DNA of 6,232 nucleotides, taken from assembly GCA_023457325.1 (NCBI GenBank), contig JAEWLX010000064.1, positions 1 to 6,232 on the forward strand. Reading direction: 5' to 3'. The stretch is from Bacillota bacterium (GTDB lineage: Bacteria; Bacillota_I; Bacilli_A; RFN20; CAG-826). Within the stretch, counting starts at the first letter, position 1. Every line of letters starts with the position of its first letter. Below the pieces are notes generated by a model. It was not told where the DNA came from and did not search any database. It worked only from the letters and a program-made list of their open reading frames with translations. The translations under genes and the position numbers were made by a program. Positions 1 through 6,232 of the stretch are shown one piece after another.

Positions 1-2
1 TG

Positions 3-866
3 AAAGTCGGTGGCTTTGATGCCTACATTGAGTCGACCATTTTTGTTGGAGCAGGAGTCTCATCGAGTGCGGCTTTTGAATTATTAATCGCTAAGATATT
101 CGAAACCCATTATAACGAAAAAGTACTAACCCCTCTTGAACTAGCCAAAATCGCTCATTATAGCGAAACAAAATATTTTGGAAAGCCATGTGGTCTTCTT
201 GATCAAATTGGTGTCGCTTATGGTGGTGTCAATTATCTTGATTTTGAAGATTTGGATGATCCCAAAGTCGAAAGTTTAGCTTTTGATTTTCCGTTTAGTA
301 TTTATCTCGTTTACACTGGCGCAAGCCACGCCAATTTGTCGCATTTATATGCCGCAATTAAAGATGATATGTTATATGTCGCCGACAAAGTCTTTCATAA
401 GAAAGATTTGCGCGATGTAAGCAAAGATGAGTTCTTTCAGGGCATTGCTTATCCAGTCGATGGCGTCAGCGAAGCCCAAAAACTAAGAGCCCAGCATTAC
501 CTTGATGAAAACGACCGAGTTGATGCCGCTAAAGAAGCTATTAAGCAAAAAGATGCCGTTGGCTTTTTAAACGCCGTTCGTCAATCGGGTTTTTCAAGTT
601 CGTCCTTTTTAAAAAATACCTTACACGGCGATTATCTAACCTCGCCGCAACGCGGACTTGACCTCGCTAATGGCATTTTAAAAGAGGGTGCTGCTCGCAT
701 TCATGGTGGTGGTTTTGCCGGGACGATTATTTGTTTTGTTAAAGATCACGAAAGAGATTTATTTTTAAAAACGATGACGACTACTTATGGCGAACAAAAC
801 GTCATTAAAGTCGGCATTAGAAATGCGGGAGCAACCTACCTTTGCCTCACCAAGTATTCGAAGTAG
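3..866 (+). CDS. galK: Galactokinase-family GHMP kinase, 5'-truncated by the window edge
   Basis: This is the C-terminal 287 residues of a GHMP-superfamily sugar kinase, most likely a galactokinase (ATP + galactose to galactose-1-phosphate, the first step of the cytoplasmic Leloir pathway). Seen in the sequence: the phosphate-binding loop GAGVSSSAA at fragment residues 16-24; GLLDQ at 64-68, whose Asp67 matches the catalytic base of galactokinases; and the C-terminal GHMP motif as HGGGFAGT at 234-241. Galactokinases run about 390-430 residues, so roughly 100-140 residues, including the N-terminal sugar-binding signature, lie before the window. The motif-3 wording (HGGGFAG instead of the textbook GAGFGG) resembles a galactokinase-like subgroup I recall from clostridia, so substrate is slightly less certain than family. 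The reading frame is open from base 3 and stops with TAG at 864-866. Its last 25 bases overlap the predicted start of the following membrane-protein gene, which suggests coupled translation. Confidence 0.85.
   Translation, partial: KVGGFDAYIESTIFVGAGVSSSAAFELLIAKIFETHYNEKVLTPLELAKIAHYSETKYFGKPCGLLDQIGVAYGGVNYLDFEDLDDPKVESLAFDFPFSIYLVYTGASHANLSHLYAAIKDDMLYVADKVFHKKDLRDVSKDEFFQGIAYPVDGVSEAQKLRAQHYLDENDRVDAAKEAIKQKDAVGFLNAVRQSGFSSSSFLKNTLHGDYLTSPQRGLDLANGILKEGAARIHGGGFAGTIICFVKDHERDLFLKTMTTTYGEQNVIKVGIRNAGATYLCLTKYSK
828..831 (+). promoter_or_regulatory. Candidate ribosome binding site (GGAG) for the TTG start at 842
   Basis: GGAG lies inside the end of the galactokinase gene, 10 bases before TTG 842. 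It is the main argument for using that TTG rather than the downstream ATG at 902, where only a weak purine stretch precedes the codon. The match is short and could be coincidental coding sequence. Confidence 0.4.
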
Positions 867-1753
867 TCTTAGAAATCGGTCTCAACGGATTATATATCGC
901 GATGAACATTTTTTTGTTTGTCTTAGCGGTGGTGACAGTTATTGTCGCTAGCAAAGTAAAACAAGAGTATGTTCATAAGTTTATTGTTTTCTTATTATTT
1001 CTTAATTTTGCTCTTCATTTTCTGAAGATTTTTCTTCCCTCATATTTTGGCGATTTACCATTTTCACTTAAGAAGGTATCACCCGATAATATATGCGCCG
1101 TCTCCGTTATCTTCTTTCCCTTTATGTATTTATGGGGTGGTGACAAGTTTAAAGACTATATGTTTTATCTTGGTATCGTCTCAGGCTTCGGCGTTTATCT
1201 TATTCCATCATCATATGATGGTTATATTATCAACAACGCTGAATCAGTAATCGAGATTGCCCGCTTTTACTTTTGCCATATGCCGTTAGTCATCGCCCCT
1301 TTAGCGATGGTGGCAAGCGGCCTACACAAACTAAATCATCGCCGCGTTATTTTTACACCCCTTATCTTTCTTGGTGTATTGACATTAGTCGGTCTTAACG
1401 AAGTATTTTTAAAACTTAGTGGGATTACTAACGCTAGTTGGCAAGACGTCTTTAGTAATAACTACCGTAATGGAGCGTTGGTCTTTGGACCGATGAGTGT
1501 CCTCGATACTAGTTTAGGTCGCTTTTATTGGTTAATCTTGCCAATATTTAAATACATTTGGCCAGGGACGACTAACATATATTATGTTCCTGTTTTATGG
1601 CTTGCTCTTCCGACATTTGTTATCATGAGTATCGGTTACTTCTTAATTTCTCTTATTTGGTCACATCGGCAAGCTTATTTAGACTACCATATGTTAAGAC
1701 AAAAACTAATTATGCGTTTAAATAAACGCTCAAGGATAAAATATGAAAGCTAA
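842..1753 (+). CDS. Multi-pass membrane protein, YwaF/TMEM164-like (tentative)
   Basis: This is a 303-residue integral membrane protein of unproven function. About seven hydrophobic segments are visible (roughly residues 21-37, 44-65, 82-99, 105-122, 142-160, 168-186 and 248-273), and the C-terminal tail is basic, which points to a cytoplasmic C-terminus. The pattern LPF at 72-74, then NIC at 83-85 leading into a helix with FFPF, a glycine-rich helix (GIVSGFG), and FCHMPLVIAPL at 144-154 resembles the YwaF (TIGR02206-type) family related to eukaryotic TMEM164. In that family a Cys after LPLHL and a His near SHGL are conserved; here these would be Cys85 and His146. I judged this by eye and it is not certain. 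Start choice is open: TTG 842 has GGAG 10 bases upstream but overlaps galactokinase by 25 bases, while ATG 902 gives a 283-residue protein starting right at the first helix. The gene overlaps the next one by 11 bases, so the two are probably co-translated. Confidence 0.7.
   Translation: MPHQVFEVVLEIGLNGLYIAMNIFLFVLAVVTVIVASKVKQEYVHKFIVFLLFLNFALHFLKIFLPSYFGDLPFSLKKVSPDNICAVSVIFFPFMYLWGGDKFKDYMFYLGIVSGFGVYLIPSSYDGYIINNAESVIEIARFYFCHMPLVIAPLAMVASGLHKLNHRRVIFTPLIFLGVLTLVGLNEVFLKLSGITNASWQDVFSNNYRNGALVFGPMSVLDTSLGRFYWLILPIFKYIWPGTTNIYYVPVLWLALPTFVIMSIGYFLISLIWSHRQAYLDYHMLRQKLIMRLNKRSRIKYES
1732..1736 (+). promoter_or_regulatory. Ribosome binding site (AAGGA) for the four-helix membrane protein
   Basis: AAGGA sits six bases before ATG 1743, inside the end of the preceding membrane-protein gene. 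It fixes the start at 1743 and implies reinitiation across the 11-base overlap. Confidence 0.6.
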
Positions 1754-2288
1754 AAAAACAAAAGCAGTTGTCATTCGCAATCGCGGTTATGTTTGCGTCG
1801 CTTTATATTTGTCGGCCCTTTGCGTCGCTCTTTTTGTTTTTTTATCTTTTCTTGATTCATACGCTATCGCAAGTGAGACAGTCGCCAATAGTTACTATTC
1901 AGGTGTTGAGATTGCTCTTGGTGTTTCGGGTTTAACGCTTAACTACCTTCTTTTATCGTGTCTGATTGTCGGGACAGTTGGTGGTCTTTTAACGCTTATT
2001 GTCGCTATTATCTGCTCCGTTTCAAAAAAGTATTCGCCACTAGCGGCGATGTTGATGGCTTTATCAATCGCGGCTTTAACTTATGCTTTTATCGTCTCGC
2101 TTCTTTTCCCCATCGTCATTTCTGATTCTTTGAATCAATTAAGTGATCCTGCTACATTAATGGCGACAACATGGCCCATTTATGTTATGAGTGGGCTTCT
2201 TGGTTTAGCGATGATAAATAACTTTGGCTTACTTATCTACTCAAGCGTTGATGCTTATGGTTTATCAAATAGCATAAAAGCAAAGTAG
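1743..2288 (+). CDS. Four-helix membrane protein of unknown function
   Basis: I do not recognise this 181-residue protein. It begins with a basic cytoplasmic-type N-terminus (MKAKKTK, then RNR at 12-14) followed by four hydrophobic helices at about 15-37, 65-92, 98-126 and 143-167. The positive-inside rule puts both termini in the cytoplasm, with two outside loops (about 38-64 and 127-142) that carry several acidic residues. There is no cleavable signal peptide, no Cys-rich motif and no obvious catalytic signature. It overlaps the preceding YwaF-like gene by 11 bases and is followed after 9 bases by malQ, so it is an internal operon member. Co-translation with the preceding gene suggests the two membrane proteins may act together, but nothing in the sequence shows a complex. 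That the protein is real is well supported by its start site, codon usage and packing; its function is open. Confidence 0.75.
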   Translation: MKAKKTKAVVIRNRGYVCVALYLSALCVALFVFLSFLDSYAIASETVANSYYSGVEIALGVSGLTLNYLLLSCLIVGTVGGLLTLIVAIICSVSKKYSPLAAMLMALSIAALTYAFIVSLLFPIVISDSLNQLSDPATLMATTWPIYVMSGLLGLAMINNFGLLIYSSVDAYGLSNSIKAK

Positions 2289-2297
2289 GTTAATTAA

Positions 2298-3770
2298 ATG
2301 GTTAAGGAAGAACAAATTGTTAACAAGCAAGCCGGACTTTTGATGCCGGTAGCCTCCCTTCCTAATCGCCACGGAATTGGTGATTTTGGTCCTGAGACCA
2401 TAGCTTTTTTAAAAGCCCTTAAGAAAGCCGGTTTTTCTTTGTGGCAGATTCTTCCCTTAAATCCCATTGGCTATGGGCATAGTCCTTATCAGCCCTTTTC
2501 CTCATTGGCGATGGATGAAATGTATCTTTCCCTTGATGAGATAATCAAGATGGGTTTGCTAAGCAAAGTTCCTTCATATCGGGCTAAGACAAAACACATC
2601 AGTTATGAAAAGGTCAAAGCCTTTAAAAGGCAATATCTAAAACGGGCCTACTATAACGCCATTAATCAAGATGCGACTTTTGTTGGGCGTTTACGAAAGA
2701 AAATGGCTAAGTATTATGATTACGCTCTCTTTATGGCCTTTAAAAAGGCAAATAATGATAAGCCATGGCACTTGTGGAATGAAAAAGAAAAGAACTGGAT
2801 TAATAATTGCGGAATCGATATTAGTCGATACGATGATGAAATTAACTATCACCTCTTTGTGCAGGACTTATTAATTAAGCAGTGGCATAAATTGAAAAAG
2901 ACCGCTCATCGCCTTGGGATTAAAATCATCGGCGATTTACCTTTTTATGTCGGTCATGATTCGGTTGATTGCTATACAAACCGTGATTACTTTTATCTTG
3001 ATGAAGCCGGTCTTCCTAAACTTATTTCGGGGGTTGGTCCAGATTACTTTTCCAAGACGGGACAGCGGTGGGGCAATCCCATTTATAACTTTGAAAAGTT
3101 AAAGGAAGAACATTATCGCTTTTTGATTGAAAGAATCCTCGATTGTGGGCAAATTTATGATTATGTTCGCCTTGATCACTTTCGGGCCTTTGACACATAC
3201 TATGTGATTGACGCTGATGAAAAGACAGCTCAATTTGGCACTTGGACATTAGGGCCAGCCTATGCCTTTTTTGATGAATTATTAACTGTTTTCGATGGCG
3301 AAAGAATCATCGCTGAAGATTTAGGCGAAATCCGTCCCGAAGTATTAACATTACGCGATTATTATAATTTTCCGGGTATGAATGTTTTGCAGTTTGAAAT
3401 TTTAAGTGAAGAGGAAATTGTTACTAATTCCCATAATGTCTATTACATCGGCACGCATGATAATGACACATTAAAGGGCTGGTATTTAAAACTCACCCCT
3501 CAAGAAAGACAAAAACTACGCGCTATTATGCGTTTACAAGGCTATAAAGGAGCGATTCTTGATGCTTTGATTAAATATGCGTTAGAGCGTCCTCATCGTC
3601 TTGTCGTCCTTTATTTAGGCGATTTATTAAAACTTGATAATAAAGCCCGCATTAATAAACCAGGCATCATAGATGACATTAACTGGACTTATCGGCTACA
3701 ATCATTAATGTCGTTTATCGAAAAGGAAGAGAAAATTCGTCAGTTAATTTTCATGAGTCAAAGATTATAA
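2298..3770 (+). CDS. malQ: 4-alpha-glucanotransferase (amylomaltase), GH77
   Basis: A cytoplasmic disproportionating enzyme that moves alpha-1,4-glucan segments between maltodextrins, releasing glucose and longer chains for phosphorylase. At 490 residues it is full length for the bacterial GH77 family (about 500). Motifs in order: GLLMPVASLPNRHGIGDFG near the N-terminus (13-31); WQILPLNPIG with SPYQPFSS (49-69); GDLPFYVGHDSVD (212-224); QRWGNPIYNF (256-265); VRLDHFRAF (290-298) with the predicted nucleophile Asp293; IIAEDLGEI (337-345) with the acid/base Glu340; and GTHDND (385-390) with the third carboxylate Asp388. All three catalytic carboxylates are present, so it should be active. The start ATG 2298 places the family's N-terminal motif normally; an AGGT eight bases upstream is a modest ribosome site made of the previous gene's stop region. 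The TAA stop shares its last base with the rimO start. No transporter, phosphorylase or MalT-like regulator is in the window. Confidence 0.95.
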   Translation: MVKEEQIVNKQAGLLMPVASLPNRHGIGDFGPETIAFLKALKKAGFSLWQILPLNPIGYGHSPYQPFSSLAMDEMYLSLDEIIKMGLLSKVPSYRAKTKHISYEKVKAFKRQYLKRAYYNAINQDATFVGRLRKKMAKYYDYALFMAFKKANNDKPWHLWNEKEKNWINNCGIDISRYDDEINYHLFVQDLLIKQWHKLKKTAHRLGIKIIGDLPFYVGHDSVDCYTNRDYFYLDEAGLPKLISGVGPDYFSKTGQRWGNPIYNFEKLKEEHYRFLIERILDCGQIYDYVRLDHFRAFDTYYVIDADEKTAQFGTWTLGPAYAFFDELLTVFDGERIIAEDLGEIRPEVLTLRDYYNFPGMNVLQFEILSEEEIVTNSHNVYYIGTHDNDTLKGWYLKLTPQERQKLRAIMRLQGYKGAILDALIKYALERPHRLVVLYLGDLLKLDNKARINKPGIIDDINWTYRLQSLMSFIEKEEKIRQLIFMSQRL

Positions 3771-5068
3771 TGCCCAAAGTTGGATTAGTGTCATTAGGAT
3801 GTGCAAAAAATCTCGTTGATAGCGAGATTATTTTAGGTATGTTTAACGACGCTGGTTATGAACTAGTCAACGCTCCTGAAGAGGCCGATATTATTATCGT
3901 CAACACTTGTGGCTTTATTAAAGCCAGTAAAGAAGAAAGTATCGATACCATTTTTGAGATGGCTTCTTATAAGAAAAAACTCGTCGTCACTGGCTGTTTG
4001 GTCCAACGCTATTATGATCAACTTAAGGAATCACTACCAGAAGCTGACTTACTTGTTAAACTCGATGAGTATCCGATCCTTCATAAGTTAATTGAAGAAC
4101 TTAATGTCGGCGATACTATCAAACCTTTTAATCCTCTTAACCGCGTTATTTCAACTGAAAGCTATAGCGCCTATCTTCGTATTTCCGAAGGTTGCGATAA
4201 TCGCTGTTCATATTGTGCGATTCCTTTAATCCGCGGACCATTTAAATCACGGCCTTATGAAGAAATAATTAGAGAAGCAAAAGCATTAGCCACTAAAGGG
4301 GTTAAAGAGGTGGTTGTCATCTCGCAAGATACGACCAAATACGGAAAAGACTTACCAGGACAGCGCAACATCGTTTCTTTGCTTAAAGGACTACTTGAAT
4401 TCAAAGAATTCGTTTCGATTCGTCTTCTTTATCTTTATCCTGATGATATAAGTGATGAACTTATTAACTTATTTGCTAATAATCCCCGACTTGCGCCTTA
4501 TTTTGATATTCCCTTACAACATGCCTCGGATCGCATCTTAAAAAGAATGGGTCGACGGAGCACTAAACAAGGACTTTTAAAATTAATCGCCAAAATTCGT
4601 AAGCACATTCCTCATGTTATCTTAAGATCAACTTATATCGTTGGTTTTCCTGGCGAAAGCGAAGAGGATTTTCAAGAGTTATTAGCCTTTACGGAAGAAG
4701 TTAAGTTTAATCATCTCGGCGTCTTTACTTATTCAAAAGAAGAAGACACGCCTTCATTTGACTATGATCAACAAGTTGATGAAGAAGTTAAAAAGAAACG
4801 CTATGAGACGATTATGGAAGCGCAAAAGAAAATATCATATCGCAATAATCGTGAATTGGTAGGTCGGGTGATGGACGGTATAGTTATCGGCTATAATCCT
4901 GATAATAAAACATATCGTCTTCGCACATACTTTAACGCTCCAGATGGTATTGATGGAAACATCATCTTATCGACTGTAAAGAAACTAGTGCCTGGTGATT
5001 TAGTCAAAGTTCGTATTCTCGCGCCCTTTGTCTATGATCTCTACGCCGAACTAATTGAAGATAACTAA
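3770..5068 (+). CDS. rimO: Ribosomal protein S12 methylthiotransferase RimO
   Basis: A radical-SAM enzyme with two iron-sulfur clusters that methylthiolates the conserved Asp of ribosomal protein S12 (Asp88/89 in E. coli numbering). The 432-residue length matches the family (about 430-440). An N-terminal methylthiotransferase domain (about 1-115) carries the auxiliary-cluster cysteines Cys11 (in SLGCAKNLVDSE), Cys47 (in NTCGFI) and Cys76 (in VTGC). The radical-SAM core has Cys142, Cys146 and Cys149 in the EGCDNRCSYCAIPLIRG signature, which points to RimO rather than MiaB or MtaB. Further core motifs are DIPLQHAS (246-253) and RSTYIVGFPGE (286-296). The C-terminal part from about 360 is a TRAM domain that contacts the protein substrate. 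ATG 3770 overlaps the malQ stop by one base (TAATG) and has no strong ribosome site of its own, so translation probably depends on ribosomes finishing malQ. All six cluster ligands are intact. Confidence 0.95.
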   Translation: MPKVGLVSLGCAKNLVDSEIILGMFNDAGYELVNAPEEADIIIVNTCGFIKASKEESIDTIFEMASYKKKLVVTGCLVQRYYDQLKESLPEADLLVKLDEYPILHKLIEELNVGDTIKPFNPLNRVISTESYSAYLRISEGCDNRCSYCAIPLIRGPFKSRPYEEIIREAKALATKGVKEVVVISQDTTKYGKDLPGQRNIVSLLKGLLEFKEFVSIRLLYLYPDDISDELINLFANNPRLAPYFDIPLQHASDRILKRMGRRSTKQGLLKLIAKIRKHIPHVILRSTYIVGFPGESEEDFQELLAFTEEVKFNHLGVFTYSKEEDTPSFDYDQQVDEEVKKKRYETIMEAQKKISYRNNRELVGRVMDGIVIGYNPDNKTYRLRTYFNAPDGIDGNIILSTVKKLVPGDLVKVRILAPFVYDLYAELIEDN

Positions 5069-5096
5069 ATCTATTTTTAATAGAAAGATTTTGTTT
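5068..5096 (+). terminator. Weak AT-rich hairpin plus T tract, possible terminator of the operon
   Basis: CTATT at 5071-5075 pairs perfectly with AATAG at 5079-5083 around a three-base loop. Outer bases AAT (5068-5070) and ATT (5088-5090) can add pairs across a bulge. TTTTGTTT follows at 5089-5096. The position right after the rimO stop is correct for a terminator, but the stem is nearly all A-T and short, so it may leak or be incidental. Confidence 0.25.
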
Positions 5097-5101
5097 ATAA
5101 T
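5096..5101 (+). promoter_or_regulatory. Predicted -10 box (TATAAT) for the ATP-grasp gene
   Basis: A perfect TATAAT sits in the only intergenic gap of the window, oriented toward the ATP-grasp gene. The -35 region is poor: TTTTTA at 5074-5079 matches TTGACA at three of six positions with a 16-base spacer. A TG occurs two bases before the box, one base off an extended -10. Transcription starting about seven bases downstream (near 5108) would leave only about 14 bases before the GTG start, just enough for the ribosome site. AT-rich DNA yields such boxes by chance, so this is a moderate call. Confidence 0.5.
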
Positions 5102-5109
5102 AATTTTAT

Positions 5110-5113
5110 GAGG
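5110..5113 (+). promoter_or_regulatory. Ribosome binding site (GAGG) deciding the GTG start at 5122
   Basis: GAGG, followed by T as in the canonical GAGGT, lies eight bases before GTG 5122. It is the best ribosome site in the window and supports the non-ATG start, since no in-frame ATG occurs until codon 57 and starting there would remove half of the N-terminal domain. Confidence 0.7.
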
Positions 5114-5121
5114 TTTTGACT

Positions 5122-6232
5122 GTGAACAATTTTGTGATTATTTCACCCCATTTTCCATCAACCTATTGGCGTTTTGCTGAAGCTTTAAAGAAAAACGGCT
5201 TTAATGTTTTAGGAATTGGTGATGCGCCATATAACGAAATCAGCCCCGAGTTACGAGGAGTTTTAACTGAGTATTACTACTGTCCAAAGATGAATGATTA
5301 TAGTGAGCTCTATAAAGCCTTTGCCTTCTTTGCTTTTAAATACGGCAAAATTGATTGGGTTGAATCAAATAATGAATATTGGCTGGCAAGCGACGCGCGG
5401 CTAAGAAGTGACTTTAATATTAAGAGTGGTATTAATAGCAGTGAAGTTATCGCCTATAAAGCCAAAACGGAAATGAAGAAGTATTTCGCTGAGGCGGACG
5501 TTAAAGTCGCTCGTTATATAAAAACGGCTTTGTTTGATGAGGCAAATGAATTCGCTAATAAGGTCGGTTATCCTTTATTTGCTAAACCGGATATCGGTGT
5601 CGGAGCAAACTCGACATATCGAATCGAAAACAGAAGTGAATTAAATGCTTTCTTTAATAAGAAAGATGTTGGTGAATACATCATTGAAGAGTATATCGAT
5701 GGCACGATTTATTCGTTTGATGGGATTAGTAATTCGAAGTATGAACCGGTCGTATTTGTTAAGCATTACTTTCCAATTTCTAACGCTAGTGTCGTCAATA
5801 ATCAAAGCGAGGATTATTACTTTTCATTTTATGAAGTAGATGAAGATTTAAAAAGAGCTGGTAAAGCGATCTTGCAAGCCTTTCGCGTTTACAAACGTTT
5901 CTTTCATCTTGAGTTTTTCCGCCTTAATGTTGATAAAGAAGGTTTAGGTAAGAAAGGCGAATTAGTCGCCTTGGAAGTCAATATGCGTCCACCGGGAGGT
6001 TTTTCAACCGACATGATCGCCGCGTGCTTAGGGACAAACATCTATCAAGTGTGGGCTGATGTCATCGCTTATGATGAAAACCGACAAGTAAAAAGCGGTG
6101 CGCCAAAGATTGTTTCCGAGGTCGCTCGTCGCGATGCTTTTCAATACGAAACGCCATTAGACGAAATAAGGAGCCGTTATCAGGAACACATTATTATGTC
6201 GGGAAGATACGCTCCCGCCATCAGTGTGGGTT
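5122..6232 (+). CDS. ATP-grasp domain protein, ligase-like, 3'-truncated by the window edge
   Basis: The first 370 codons of a cytoplasmic ATP-grasp enzyme; the stop lies beyond the window. Such enzymes join a carboxylate, through an acyl phosphate, to an amine or similar nucleophile. Seen: a Rossmann-like pre-ATP-grasp region (1-110) starting with a beta strand and PHFPSTYWRFAEALKKNG; the ATP-grasp fold from about 113; Lys155 in FAKPDIGVGA, the usual nucleotide-binding lysine; IIEEYIDG (187-194) with the adenine-contacting hinge; Glu264 in HLEFFRL; and LEVNMRPPGG (284-293), where Glu285 and Asn287 are the expected magnesium ligands. The key residues look intact. Its layout resembles the broad carbamoyl-phosphate-synthase-like/L-amino-acid-ligase group, but the substrate cannot be read from this sequence. 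A purine-biosynthesis role (PurK, PurT or PurD) is unlikely because the N-terminal domain does not match them. It starts with GTG and appears to have its own promoter, so it is probably not part of the upstream operon. Confidence 0.85.
   Translation, partial: MNNFVIISPHFPSTYWRFAEALKKNGFNVLGIGDAPYNEISPELRGVLTEYYYCPKMNDYSELYKAFAFFAFKYGKIDWVESNNEYWLASDARLRSDFNIKSGINSSEVIAYKAKTEMKKYFAEADVKVARYIKTALFDEANEFANKVGYPLFAKPDIGVGANSTYRIENRSELNAFFNKKDVGEYIIEEYIDGTIYSFDGISNSKYEPVVFVKHYFPISNASVVNNQSEDYYFSFYEVDEDLKRAGKAILQAFRVYKRFFHLEFFRLNVDKEGLGKKGELVALEVNMRPPGGFSTDMIAACLGTNIYQVWADVIAYDENRQVKSGAPKIVSEVARRDAFQYETPLDEIRSRYQEHIIMSGRYAPAISVG

Noticed and set aside
1047..1250. A 67-codon frame inside the YwaF-like gene with hydrophobic content
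   Set aside because: It is the +1 shadow of a membrane-protein gene. T-rich codons give hydrophobic residues in more than one frame, and no ribosome site or neighbour supports it.
3022..3249. A 75-codon open frame on the minus strand inside malQ
   Set aside because: It lies entirely within the strongly conserved catalytic region of malQ, its translation has no recognisable features, and it lacks a convincing ribosome site, so it is a shadow frame.
4397..4411. Two GAATTC palindromes separated by AAA
   Set aside because: They lie within the rimO coding frame, read as ordinary residues (EFKEF), and have no operator-like context, so they are most likely chance.
5645..5839. A 64-codon alternative-frame reading inside the ATP-grasp gene
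   Set aside because: It overlaps the ATP-grasp core out of frame, and the main frame there encodes clear motifs such as IIEEYIDG. The alternative product looks like random coding shadow.
1..6232. Mobile elements, CRISPR arrays, tRNA or rRNA genes, and riboswitches
   Set aside because: I saw no terminal inverted repeats, transposase motifs, regularly spaced repeats, cloverleaf-like sequence or structured leader, and there is almost no non-coding space to hold them.

Overview
The window reads as an AT-rich, densely packed bacterial segment with every gene on the + strand. Tryptophan is encoded by TGG and no gene needs TGA as a sense codon, so the standard code (table 11) fits. The Shine-Dalgarno-like sites, use of TTG/GTG starts, codon choice (TTA, CTT, ATT, AAA) and protein styles suggest a low-GC Gram-positive lineage (Bacillota, perhaps an uncultured Bacilli or Erysipelotrichia-like gut group). 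That placement is an inference and no marker here settles it.

Region 1 (1-866) is the 3' two thirds of a galactokinase-family GHMP kinase. Region 2 (842-2288) holds two integral membrane proteins of unproven function. The first resembles the YwaF/TMEM164-like family and the second is a four-helix orphan. Region 3 (2298-5068) holds malQ (4-alpha-glucanotransferase, complete with its catalytic triad) and rimO (ribosomal protein S12 methylthiotransferase, complete with its radical-SAM cysteines). These five genes have junctions of -25, -11, +9 and -1 bases, so they are almost certainly one transcript with translational coupling.

Region 4 (5069-5121) is the only real intergenic gap. It carries a perfect TATAAT box, a weak AT-rich hairpin followed by a T tract, and a good ribosome binding site. 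It precedes region 5 (5122 to the end), the 5' part of a GTG-started ATP-grasp ligase-like protein that runs off the window.

Galactokinase activates galactose and MalQ rearranges maltodextrin or glycogen chains, so the operon has a carbohydrate flavour. RimO is a translation-related housekeeping enzyme that appears to ride along. The two membrane proteins have no assigned role in this scheme. I found no mobile element, CRISPR array, tRNA or rRNA, and no stretch over 300 bases lacks a gene. The window looks mostly ordinary; the parts least explained are the membrane-protein pair and the ATP-grasp protein.
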